A stretch of DNA of 64,000 nucleotides from Streptomyces malaysiense (lineage in GTDB: Bacteria; Actinomycetota; Actinomycetes; Streptomycetales; Streptomycetaceae), in NCBI RefSeq assembly GCF_000980885.2, contig NZ_LBDA02000004.1, positions 55,411-119,410 of the forward strand, written 5' to 3'. Of the stretch, positions 56,286-64,000 are shown piece after piece. Made by a program: the position numbers and the translations under genes. The notes beneath the pieces are model-generated. The model was not told the origin of the DNA. It worked only from the letters and a program-made list of their open reading frames with translations, and searched no databases. Each line of letters starts with the position of its first letter. Positions within the stretch are counted from its first letter, which is position 1.

Positions 56286-59200
56286 ATGACCGCCACCGCG
56301 GAGCCCGCCGCTCGCAGGGACGGTACGGGGGAGGATCCCCCGGCCGGTGGCGGGCTGCTCGGTTGGGTGCCCGAGGCGTTCGGGGGCCTGTTCGCCGGGC
56401 TGGGGCTGCTGTGCGCGGCGATCGCGCTGGTGGAGCCCCTGCGCCGGGTGCTGCGTCCGCTCGCCCGGGGCATCGATCTGCTGCTGGTCCCCATCAGCGC
56501 CAATCTCGCCTACGCGGTGTTCCTGTTCCTGCTGGCCGGGGCCACCGCCGCCCGCAAGAAGGTCGCCTGGTGGCTGGTCGTCGTCTACCTGGGCCTGCTC
56601 GTCCTCTCCGACGCGCTCGGCCTCGCCCTCGGCCTGTACGCACAGTCGCTGCCCTCCCTGATCCTGTGCGGCCTGCTGCTGGTCCTGCTGCTCGTCGCCC
56701 GGGGCGAGTTCTACGCCGCCTCCCGCCGCGGCGCGGTGTGGCGCGCCCTCGCCGTGCTGCTCGGCGGGCTCGCCGCGGCGATCCTGCTCGGCTGGGGCCT
56801 GGTCCTGCTGTTCCCGGGCACCCTCCCGGCCGACGAGCACCTGGCCTGGGCCGCCGACCGGGTCTGCGGCGGCCTCGTCTCCAGCAGCTCCTTCTCCGGC
56901 CTCTCGCCCCGCGAGGTCACCTTCGTGCTCGGCCTGCTCGGCGCCCTGGCCCTGCTCAACGCGGCCGCCACGCTGTTCCGTTCACAGCGCCTGGAGGCCG
57001 CCCTGCACGGCGACGAGGAGGCCCGCGTCCGCGCCCTGCTCAAGGCGTACGGCGACCGCGACTCCCTCGGCTACTTCGCCACCCGCCGCGACAAGGCGGT
57101 CGTCTTCTCGCCCAGCGGCAAGGCCGCCGTCACCTACCGCGTCGAGGTCGGGGTGTGCCTGGCCAGCGGCGATCCCGTCGGCGACCCGGAAGCCTGGCCG
57201 CACGCCATCGCCGCGTGGCTCGACCTGGCCCGCCGCTACGCCTGGGTGCCCGCCGTGATGGGCGCCTCCGAGGACGGCGCCCGCGCCTACGCCCGCGCCG
57301 GACTGGGCGCCCTGCAGCTCGGCGACGAGGCGATCCTGCACGTCGCCGGGTTCGATCTGGAGGGCCGGGACATGCGGGTCACCCGGCAGGCCGTGCACCG
57401 CGTCCGCCGCACCGGCGCCACCTGCCGCATCCGCCGCCACGCCGCGCTCGGCGAACAGGAGATGGAGGAGATCGTCGACAGGGCCGACGCCTGGCGCGAC
57501 ACCGAGACCGAGCGCGGCTTCTCCATGGCCCTGGACCGGCTCGGCGACCCCGCCGACGGCGAGTGCCTGCTCGTGGAGGCCTGTACCGAGGACCGCCGGC
57601 TGCTCGCGCTGCTCTCCTTCGTGCCCTGGGGCACCGACGGCGTGTCCCTGGACCTGATGCGCCGCGACCGGGCCGCACCCAACGGCGTGATGGAGTTCAT
57701 GGTCACCGAACTGTGCGCGGCCGCGCCGAAGTTGGGCATCCGAAGGATCTCCCTGAACTTCGCCGTGTTCCGCTCGGTCTTCGAGGAGGGCGCCCGGATC
57801 GGCGCCGGGCCCGTCCTGCGGCTCTGGCGCCGGCTGCTGCTGTTCCTCTCCCGCTGGTGGCAGCTGGAGGCCCTGTACCGCTCCAACGCCAAGTACCACC
57901 CCGAGTGGTACCCGCGCTTCATCTGCTACGGCGAGACCGCCTCCCTCGCGCGCATCGGCCTGGCCTCGGGGATCGCCGAGGGCTTCGTCCCCGTACCCTC
58001 CCTGCGCACCCTGTGGGGGAAGGGACACCGGGAGGCCGTCCGGCGGTCCGCGCCCCCGGCCACACCGCTCGCGACCGCGCCCTCCCCCGACCGGGGCGGC
58101 ACGCCCGCCGCCCCGGACGCGGGACTGCCCGACCAGGTCCGCGTCCGCCACCGCAAGCTCGACCGGCTGCGCGCCGGCGGCACGGACCCCTACCCCGTCG
58201 GGGTCCGCCCCCCGACCCACGCCCTCGCCGGCGTCCCGCCCGGCGAGGAGGTCACCGTCGCCGGGCGGATCATGCTGGTCCGCGACCTCGGCGGCATCGT
58301 CTTCGCCGTGCTGCGCGACTGGTCCGGCGACCACCAGATCGCCCTCACCCGCGACCGCTGCGGCCCCGCCCTCGGCCGCTTCACCGCCGACGCCGACATC
58401 GGCGACCACATCACCGTCAACGGCGTGAGCGGCCTCAGCGACCGCGGCGAGCCCACCGTCTTCGCCACCGCCTGGCAGCTCACCGGCAAGTGCCTGCGTC
58501 CGCTGCCCGACAAGCGCCGGGGCCTGACCGACCCCGAGGCCAGGGTCCGCCTGCGCCACCTCGACCTGGTCACCCGGCCCGCGGCCCGCACCGTGCTGCG
58601 GGCCCGCTCGGCCGCCGTGGGAGCCCTGCGCCGAGGACTCCTCGGCCGCGGCTACGTCGAGGTCGAGACCCCGGTGCTCCAGCAGATCCACGGCGGCGCC
58701 AACGCCCGCCCCTTCACCACCCACAGCAACGCCTACGACCTCGACCTGTATCTGCGCATCGCCCCCGAGCTGTACCTCAAACGCCTGTGCGTCGGCGGGC
58801 TGGAGAAGGTCTTCGAACTCGGCCGCACCTTCCGCAACGAGGGCGTGTCACCCAAGCACAACCCCGAGTTCACCATGCTGGAGGCGTACCAGGCGTACGC
58901 CGACTACGACGTGATGCTCGACCTCGCCCGCGAGCTGATCCAGGGCGCCGCCACCGCCGCCCACGGCGCCCCGGTGGCCCGCAGGGGCACCGAGGAGTAC
59001 GACATCTCCGGGCACTGGCCGGTGAAGACGGTGTACGGCGCCCTGTCCGAGGCCCTGGGCGAGGAGATCGGCCCCGGCACCGAACTGCTGCGCCTGCACC
59101 GGCTGTGCGACCGCGCATCGGTCCCGTACACGGCGGACGACCAACCCGCCGACGTCGTCCTGGAGATGTACGAGCGGCTGGTGGAGGAGCGCACCCAACT

Positions 59201-59555
59201 GCCGACCTTCTACAAGGACTTCCCGACCGCAGTCTCCCCGCTGACCCGGCAGCACCGCACCGACCCCCGGCTCGCCGAACGCTGGGACCTCGTCGCCTTC
59301 GGTATGGAACTCGGCACCGCCTACTCCGAGCTGACCGACCCCGTCGAGCAACGTCGCAGACTCACCGAGCAGTCGCTGCGGGCGGCCGGCGGGGATCCGG
59401 AGGCCATGGAACTGGACGAGGACTTCCTCCAGGCCCTGGAGTACGCGATGCCGCCGACCGGCGGCCTCGGTCTCGGCGTCGACCGGCTCGTCATGTTCCT
59501 CACCGGCCTCACGATCCGGGAGACCCTGCCGTTCCCGCTGGTGCGCCGTCGCTGA
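56286..59555 (+). CDS. lysX: Bifunctional lysyl-tRNA synthetase/lysylphosphatidylglycerol synthetase
   Basis: A 1089-residue fusion that charges tRNA-Lys and transfers lysine to phosphatidylglycerol, lowering membrane negative charge. Residues 1 to about 230 hold six or more membrane helices, followed by the aminoacyl-PG synthase domain (about 235-590; [22 protein letters not shown]). After a Pro-rich linker comes the OB-fold anticodon-binding domain (about 615-715) and the class II lysyl-tRNA synthetase core, with motif 2 [18 protein letters not shown] and motif 3 [13 protein letters not shown]. Architecture and size match actinobacterial LysX. The ATG at 56286 has a weak GGAA upstream. Confidence 0.95.
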   Translation: MTATAEPAARRDGTGEDPPAGGGLLGWVPEAFGGLFAGLGLLCAAIALVEPLRRVLRPLARGIDLLLVPISANLAYAVFLFLLAGATAARKKVAWWLVVVYLGLLVLSDALGLALGLYAQSLPSLILCGLLLVLLLVARGEFYAASRRGAVWRALAVLLGGLAAAILLGWGLVLLFPGTLPADEHLAWAADRVCGGLVSSSSFSGLSPREVTFVLGLLGALALLNAAATLFRSQRLEAALHGDEEARVRALLKAYGDRDSLGYFATRRDKAVVFSPSGKAAVTYRVEVGVCLASGDPVGDPEAWPHAIAAWLDLARRYAWVPAVMGASEDGARAYARAGLGALQLGDEAILHVAGFDLEGRDMRVTRQAVHRVRRTGATCRIRRHAALGEQEMEEIVDRADAWRDTETERGFSMALDRLGDPADGECLLVEACTEDRRLLALLSFVPWGTDGVSLDLMRRDRAAPNGVMEFMVTELCAAAPKLGIRRISLNFAVFRSVFEEGARIGAGPVLRLWRRLLLFLSRWWQLEALYRSNAKYHPEWYPRFICYGETASLARIGLASGIAEGFVPVPSLRTLWGKGHREAVRRSAPPATPLATAPSPDRGGTPAAPDAGLPDQVRVRHRKLDRLRAGGTDPYPVGVRPPTHALAGVPPGEEVTVAGRIMLVRDLGGIVFAVLRDWSGDHQIALTRDRCGPALGRFTADADIGDHITVNGVSGLSDRGEPTVFATAWQLTGKCLRPLPDKRRGLTDPEARVRLRHLDLVTRPAARTVLRARSAAVGALRRGLLGRGYVEVETPVLQQIHGGANARPFTTHSNAYDLDLYLRIAPELYLKRLCVGGLEKVFELGRTFRNEGVSPKHNPEFTMLEAYQAYADYDVMLDLARELIQGAATAAHGAPVARRGTEEYDISGHWPVKTVYGALSEALGEEIGPGTELLRLHRLCDRASVPYTADDQPADVVLEMYERLVEERTQLPTFYKDFPTAVSPLTRQHRTDPRLAERWDLVAFGMELGTAYSELTDPVEQRRRLTEQSLRAAGGDPEAMELDEDFLQALEYAMPPTGGLGLGVDRLVMFLTGLTIRETLPFPLVRRR

Positions 59556-60006
59556 GCCCCGGCTCGGGTTCCGGCCCGGGGGTCCGGGCGATCCTGGCCG
59601 GGGTCGGCGGTGCGACCACCGGCGCGGCCGGCGCCAGCGCCGCACGGAGCTGGAAGCGGTCGTGCGCGCCGTGGGCCACGAACGACCGGCACGACCGCAC
59701 GCCGGTCACCCCGGGTGCCGCCTCCCGCCGCACGGCCGCCACATGTGTCGAAGGTCATTAGAACCTGGGCAACGGCCGGCAGTACCACCGCCGGTCCGCC
59801 GCGTCGCGTCCGGCCCGTTCCGCCCGACGACGCCAACTCGGCTCGCCCCCCTGTTCGTTGTCATGTGAATGCCCGTCCGGTCCGAGGGCCGGGAGAGCCG
59901 CCGGTACGGTTCCACGGGGGTGTCCCAATGGTCCGACCGGGTGGAATACCGCCCGCACGCCGCGCCGTTGCGGTGCGGCGACCCCTTGTGGGGCGACTGA
60001 TGAGTC
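59556..60006. other. Non-coding gap before the polysaccharide deacetylase
   Basis: About 450 bases without a supportable gene; open frames on both strands have no ribosome site or protein features. The right part (about 59860-60000) probably holds the promoter of the next gene. No strong repeat or hairpin stands out. Confidence 0.45.
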
Positions 60007-60849
60007 ATGCAGAAGGATCAGTTGTTCACACGTCGTCGCATGCTCCTCGCCGGTGCCGCCGTCCTGGGCGCGGCGGGCACCGCGGGACTCGTCGTGGCGG
60101 GGGGCGAGGAGGAGGCCGTACGGACCGCCGCCCCCGCGCCCGTCCCCGGCCCCCAGGCCCGCCAGGCTCCCTTGAGGTCCTCCGCGTTCCGGCTCCGGCC
60201 GCTCACCGGAGGCGCCCCGGCGCGCCCGGCGCCGCGCAGGCTGAAGGTACGCACGGAGCCCATTTTCCGGATCCCCGAACACGGCCGGCAGATGATGCTG
60301 ACCTTCGACGACGGACCCAACCCCGATTACACGCCGCACATCCTGGACACCCTCGCCAAGCACGACGTACGGGCGATGTTCTTCCTGTGCGGGGAGTGCG
60401 TCGAGGTCAACCAGCACCTGGTGGCCCGGATGGCCGAGGAGGGCCATGTCGTCGGCAACCACACCTGGACGCACCCCCTGCTGACCACCCTGGACCGCTC
60501 GGAGATCAAGTCCGAGATGGAACGCACCAGCCACATCATCGAGAAGACCTACGGCGAACTCCCGCAGTGGTTCCGCGCCCCCTACGGGGCCTGGAACAGG
60601 GCCGCCTTCCAGCTCGGGGCCGAGATGGGGATGGAGCCGATGGCCTGGACGATCGACACCACCGACTGGGACACGCCCGGCACCGACGTCATCATCGACC
60701 GGGTGGAGAGCGGCGCCGCGCCGGGCGTGGTGATCCTCTCGCACGACGCCGGGGGCGACCGTTCGCAGACCGTGGAGGCCATCCAGGAGTGGCTGCCCTA
60801 TCTGCTCGACAGCGGATACCACCTCACGGTGCCGAACCGGCGCCTGTGA
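60007..60849 (+). CDS. Exported polysaccharide deacetylase (NodB/CE4)
   Basis: A CE4 esterase of 280 residues. The N-terminus TRRRMLLAGAAVLGAAGTAG resembles a Tat or lipid-independent export signal. The NodB domain (about 90-275) has all motifs: TFDDGPNPDY with the Asp pair, HTWTH zinc ligands, RAPYGAWN and ILSHDAGG. It likely removes acetyl groups from peptidoglycan or chitin oligomers outside the membrane. It is convergent with the sortase gene, 33 bases apart. Confidence 0.9.
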   Translation: MQKDQLFTRRRMLLAGAAVLGAAGTAGLVVAGGEEEAVRTAAPAPVPGPQARQAPLRSSAFRLRPLTGGAPARPAPRRLKVRTEPIFRIPEHGRQMMLTFDDGPNPDYTPHILDTLAKHDVRAMFFLCGECVEVNQHLVARMAEEGHVVGNHTWTHPLLTTLDRSEIKSEMERTSHIIEKTYGELPQWFRAPYGAWNRAAFQLGAEMGMEPMAWTIDTTDWDTPGTDVIIDRVESGAAPGVVILSHDAGGDRSQTVEAIQEWLPYLLDSGYHLTVPNRRL

Positions 60850-60882
60850 CCTTCGTCCGACTGCCCGCCGGGCCGCGGTGGT

Positions 60883-61620
60883 TCAGGTGACCGCGACCAG
60901 GCGGGCGAAGACGACGACATTGCCGTCGTAGCCGTTTTGTTTGGAGAATCCACCGCCGCAGGTGATGACGCGCAGCTCCGGGGTGCCCTTCGAGCCGTAC
61001 ACCCGGTCGCCGGGGAAGCCGGCCTTGGAGAAGACCTCGACGCCGTAGATCTCGAACACCGCCGTCCTGCCGTCCTTGCGCAAAACCTCGACGCGGTTCC
61101 CCTTCTTCAGGGCCCCGAGTCCGTAGAACACGGCGGGACCCTTCTGGTTGTCGACATGGCCGACGATGACCGAGGTGCCCTTCTCGCCGGGGGAGACCGC
61201 GCCGGTGAACCAGCCCGCCAGATCCGGGTCCTCGGGCGGCGGCGCGCTCACCGCGCCGGTCGGGTCCAGGCTCACGGGCGTGACCGGCGCGTCCACATGG
61301 ATCGCCGGGATCCGCACCCGGTCCGCCGCGGAGAACGCCAGCGGTACGGGGCCGGTGGGCAGTGGGCTTTGCGGGGCGCGGGTGTCCGGGGCCGCCGCCG
61401 AGGCGGGCTGCGGCGGGCCCACGTCGAACTCGCCCGAGCCGTTGCGGATGAGTGCCAGTCCGGAGAGCAGCAGCAGTGCCATCACACCCCACGGGGCGCG
61501 CCGCCGGCGCCGTTCGGCGTCGTCCTCGTCGTCCTCGGCGGGCCGGGCCGGCTGGTACAGCCGGGGCGCGGACACGCGCCATCCCGTCTCGAACCGTCGC
61601 TCGTCCCCTGCGTTGCGCAT
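60883..61620 (-). CDS. Class F sortase
   Basis: A 245-residue membrane-anchored transpeptidase. One helix (about 46-62) follows a charged cytoplasmic start. The sortase domain has the catalytic His in VIVGHVDNQ, the Cys in VITCGGGF and the Arg in VVVFARLV. Class F is the actinobacterial type with a short C-terminus. No Shine-Dalgarno precedes the ATG; TAGCTT lies about 8 bases upstream, so the mRNA may be leaderless. The Gly/Asn-rich surface protein is divergent next door and is a candidate substrate. Confidence 0.9.
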   Translation of the reverse strand: MRNAGDERRFETGWRVSAPRLYQPARPAEDDEDDAERRRRRAPWGVMALLLLSGLALIRNGSGEFDVGPPQPASAAAPDTRAPQSPLPTGPVPLAFSAADRVRIPAIHVDAPVTPVSLDPTGAVSAPPPEDPDLAGWFTGAVSPGEKGTSVIVGHVDNQKGPAVFYGLGALKKGNRVEVLRKDGRTAVFEIYGVEVFSKAGFPGDRVYGSKGTPELRVITCGGGFSKQNGYDGNVVVFARLVAVT

Positions 61621-61909
61621 GGGGAAAAGCTAAGTCCCGCACGGACGCCCGGCGACAGGCCGAGTGGCGAACGGGTGGCCCATCACCCTCGTGGTGCGCC
61701 ATCCGAGTTGCCGTTCCCAGGAATTTTCTGACGGTCCGTGACCTGCGGCTATATCCGATTGTCGGGTTGTCGTGCGGTGTGTCGGATCACCAGGACGGAC
61801 CATTCTCGACATGCGGGCGTGTTCCCCGCGCCCGAGGGTCTTTGCTGGGAGGTGCTTTCTCGCCGATCGACCGGGGACGGGCCCCGGGGTGCCTTCCGCG
61901 GAGGATCAC

Positions 61910-62815
61910 ATGCGAAACCAACGCGCCCTGGCGGCCGCGTGCACCGCGGTGGCCGTGCTCGGGCTCGCCGCCCCCGTGGCCGTCGCGGACGGCATGGGCA
62001 ACGGGGCCGGCACCACGGGAGGCACGGGCACCGGCTCGGGGACCATCGTCGGTCCCGGCACCGGTGTCGGCAACTTCGGGAACGGCACTGCCGTGATCGG
62101 TGGTGGGGGCGGCAATCTCGGTGGCGGGGGTGGGGGAGGCGGGAATCCCGGGAACGGCAACGGGATCGGGAACGGAGGCGGGAACTTCGGCAACGGCAAC
62201 GGGAATTTCAACGGGAACGGCGGCTTCAACGGGAACGGCCGCTTCGAGGGCCATTTCAACGGCACCATCAGCGGCAACGGCCGCATCAGCAGCAACGGCC
62301 GGGGCGACGACTTCGGCCGGGGCGACAACTCGGGCCGGGGCGACGACTTCGGTCCCGGCGGCAACGGCCTCGGCGGTGACTTCGGCGACGGGCACGGCGG
62401 CGACGGGCACGGCGGCGAGGGACTGCGCAACATCGTCGTCTCGCCGAGCGCGGTCGCGGCCGGGGGCCGGCTGAGGGTCACCGTGCAGGGCTGCCGGCGC
62501 GGCGGCGAGATGGCCTCCCGCGCGTTCCGCACCGCCCCGCTGACCCCGTTCCGGGACGACATCGCGCGCGGCGTGGTCTACGTCAACCGCAACGCCCGCG
62601 CGGGCCGGTACGACATCTCCGTGCGCTGCGACGGCCGCACCATCACCCGGCGCAGGGCCTTCACGGTGATCGGCGGGGTCAACGGCGGGCTCGGCGGCAG
62701 CAGGACCAGCGGCGCCACGGCCACCGACATGGCCATCGGCGGCGGACTGGTCGGCGTGGCCCTGGTCGGCGCCGGGGCCTACTGGCTGCGCCGCAGGGGC
62801 GAACGGCGGGCCTGA
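61910..62815 (+). CDS. Secreted Gly/Asn-rich surface protein with C-terminal anchor
   Basis: A 301-residue protein. The signal peptide (MRNQRALAAACTAVAVLGLA onward) is cleaved near VAVADG. Residues about 30-175 are almost only Gly, Asn, Phe, Asp and Arg in NGNG/GNF/GRGDD repeats. A compact domain (about 180-255, VVSPSAVAAGGRLRVTVQGC, CDGRTITRRRAFTV, one Cys pair) follows. The end has a hydrophobic helix and a basic tail (LRRRGERRA), like a sortase cell-wall sorting signal, but no LPxTG or LAxTG motif is visible before it. GGAGGATCAC precedes the ATG. Confidence 0.82.
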   Translation: MRNQRALAAACTAVAVLGLAAPVAVADGMGNGAGTTGGTGTGSGTIVGPGTGVGNFGNGTAVIGGGGGNLGGGGGGGGNPGNGNGIGNGGGNFGNGNGNFNGNGGFNGNGRFEGHFNGTISGNGRISSNGRGDDFGRGDNSGRGDDFGPGGNGLGGDFGDGHGGDGHGGEGLRNIVVSPSAVAAGGRLRVTVQGCRRGGEMASRAFRTAPLTPFRDDIARGVVYVNRNARAGRYDISVRCDGRTITRRRAFTVIGGVNGGLGGSRTSGATATDMAIGGGLVGVALVGAGAYWLRRRGERRA

Positions 62816-62825
62816 GGCAACCCGT

Positions 62826-62914
62826 GGGGGAAGACCCCCGCGGGCGACCCCCGAGGGGTGATCCCGGAAGGGCGATCCCCGAGGGGCGACCCCTGAGGGG
62901 ATGTCCCCTCAGGG
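62826..62914. repeat. Short GC repeats ending in a strong hairpin
   Basis: Units close to GGGCGACCCCCGAGGGG recur several times just after the surface-protein stop. The last part is a perfect 11-bp stem at 62891-62901 and 62904-62914 (2-base loop), which likely terminates transcription from both sides. Confidence 0.6.
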
Positions 62915-62997
62915 CGATCCCGGAGAACGCCCGGACCGGCGGCCACTGTGCGCGGGCCGCCGGTCCGGGACCGCGGACACCGGGCCGTCCGCTCCGC

Positions 62998-63762
62998 TCA
63001 GCTCGTGATGCCCGGGAACAGATTGAGGAACGGTTCGGCGGACACGGCGATGCCCCGGCTGTAGGGGGCGTCCAGGTCCCAGATCAGGAACAGCATGAAG
63101 GCGATGGTCGCGGAGAACAGCCCGGCCAGGACCAACTCCCTTCTGGTGCGCCGGATCTGGAGCGCGAACACCATGCCGACCGTGACCACCGCCCCGGTGA
63201 GCAGCCCCCACCACACCACCGAGGGCATGGTGGCGCCCGTCGAGTCGCCCCGCGCGTTGCGGGCCTGGTCGGCGGCGGCCATCTGATCCAGCAGCGGCTG
63301 GTACGCCTGTGCCTCGAAGTCGTTCTTCGGCCGGTAGTCGGTGACGTCCTGCCGGACCTTCTGGAGCAGCGCGGTCCCGTGTGCGGTGATGCGCTCCTGG
63401 TGGGCCATGGTGGGCCACTCGGAGCGCACGACATAGCTGACATACGAGTTGACATCGGCCCGGATGAGGTCCCGGGTCTCGGGCGGGTACACCCGCACCC
63501 GCTCCGAGATCTCGTGCAGCGCCTGCGCCTCGGACTGCACATAGCTCTGGGCGGAGTCGCGCGCCTCCCACACGCCCGCGATGGCCAGACCCAGGACGAT
63601 CGCGTACACGACGCCGATCCACATCGTCATGTACTCGATGACGTCCGGGGTCTCACTGGGGTCCTCGTCCTCGGGTGCCCGCCGGTGCCGTACGAAGGTC
63701 ACGAGGACCACCACGAGACAGGCCCCCAGCATCCCGAGGACGAGAACAAGCCAATCCGACAA
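62998..63762 (-). CDS. DUF4239-type membrane protein
   Basis: A 254-residue protein with a membrane helix at each end of the N-terminal part (LVLVLGMLGACLVVVLVTF and MTMWIGVVYAIVLGLAIAGV), a central helical, probably extracytoplasmic domain (about 75-165), and two C-terminal helices. The pattern matches the bestrophin-like DUF4239 family. The start is the TTG at 63762, set by GGAGG 6 bases upstream; the in-frame ATG at 63798 lies before this ribosome site and inside the spacer after the upstream gene's stop. Confidence 0.75.
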   Translation of the reverse strand: MSDWLVLVLGMLGACLVVVLVTFVRHRRAPEDEDPSETPDVIEYMTMWIGVVYAIVLGLAIAGVWEARDSAQSYVQSEAQALHEISERVRVYPPETRDLIRADVNSYVSYVVRSEWPTMAHQERITAHGTALLQKVRQDVTDYRPKNDFEAQAYQPLLDQMAAADQARNARGDSTGATMPSVVWWGLLTGAVVTVGMVFALQIRRTRRELVLAGLFSATIAFMLFLIWDLDAPYSRGIAVSAEPFLNLFPGITS

Positions 63763-63768
63763 CGGATA

Positions 63769-63773
63769 CCTCC
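63769..63773 (-). promoter_or_regulatory. Ribosome site that fixes a TTG start
   Basis: GGAGG on the minus strand, 6 bases before the TTG at 63762; no other in-frame start has such a site. Confidence 0.65.
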
Positions 63774-63794
63774 AGAAATGAGCTGCCCGACGGG

Positions 63795-64000
63795 TCAACG
63801 CGGGCGCAGGGCCACGACGGCGACGATCGCGGGTACGGCGATGAGCAGGACGTAGGTGACGGGCGCGGTGTGGCCCGGTGCGGGCCGGCCGGCCGGATGC
63901 GGCTTGTAGGCCGGGAAGCTCACCGGCGTCACCGAAGGCCGCGGTGTGGGCCTCGGCCTCGGCTTCGGAGCCGGTGCGGCCCTCGGCGCGGGCGGGGGGG
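63795..64000 (-). CDS. C-terminal end of a Pro-rich membrane protein (cut off)
   Basis: The open frame enters from the right edge and ends at 63795. It encodes a Pro/Arg/Ala-rich stretch (PRPRPTPRPSVTPVSFPAYK), then one hydrophobic helix (VTYVLLIAVPAIVAVVAL) and the tail RPR. It lies 32 bases before the DUF4239 gene on the same strand, so the two are probably one operon. Function unknown. Confidence 0.6.
   Translation of the reverse strand, partial: PPPAPRAAPAPKPRPRPTPRPSVTPVSFPAYKPHPAGRPAPGHTAPVTYVLLIAVPAIVAVVALRPR

Noticed and set aside
59509..59742. Small minus-strand frame after lysX
   Set aside because: Low-complexity Ala/Pro/Gly translation, no ribosome site, and it overlaps the end of lysX.

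Overview
The window is high-GC actinobacterial DNA and almost certainly Streptomyces. Codon third positions are nearly all G or C, GTG and TTG starts are frequent, and hairpin terminators mostly lack U-tracts. The gene content also fits: an isorenieratene-type carotenoid cluster, kdpFABC with kdpDE, LysX, a class F sortase and several SpoIIE-type PP2C phosphatases. I support 49 protein-coding loci. Two are decayed fragments and two run off the window edges. I see no rRNA, tRNA, CRISPR array or intact insertion sequence.

Layout. 1-5936: carotenoid genes, with crtE leftward and off the edge, and an ECF sigma factor plus crtY-crtT-crtU rightward. 6090-12340: two membrane PP2C phosphatases in tandem; the second fuses a complete sodium/proline-type symporter to PAS, GAF, PP2C and an RsbW-like ATPase. 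12419-25845: a potassium and sodium island. It holds kdpD, kdpE, kdpC, kdpB, kdpA, kdpF and a 27-codon leader ORF on the minus strand, then a KdpD fragment, a CPA1 Na+/H+ antiporter, a decayed kdpB and a KimA-like K+ importer. 26080-31970: panD, a proline-rich peptide, gnd, a LysM/M23 peptidase, a DMT transporter and a FhuF-like iron-sulfur protein. 32132-39679: GH92 mannosidase, wax ester synthase/DGAT, an atypical SDR, a degenerate HD protein, a 57-residue orphan peptide and a TPR protein. 39762-49754: amidase, a LysR/DMT pair, a lipase-maturation-factor protein facing a repeat-bearing lipoprotein, a third PP2C phosphatase and an Fpg/Nei glycosylase. 49811-64000: a conserved hypothetical, a CapA-like lipoprotein, an APC permease, a LysR/MFS pair, a universal stress protein, lysX, a polysaccharide deacetylase, a class F sortase, a Gly/Asn-rich surface protein, a DUF4239 protein and a cut-off membrane protein.

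How the genes work together. The most coherent system is the ion-homeostasis island. Paired hexamers close to TKACGG, spaced exactly 11 bp, occur twice in the kdp promoter. They recur before the antiporter, before the decayed kdpB, before the kimA-like gene and twice just after it. That spacing is usual for OmpR-family response regulators, so I infer a local KdpE regulon. The island also carries remains of a second kdp locus. The other standout is the symporter-phosphatase fusion at 8765-12340. It looks like a transporter-based sensor wired to the partner-switching output normally used for sigma-factor control.
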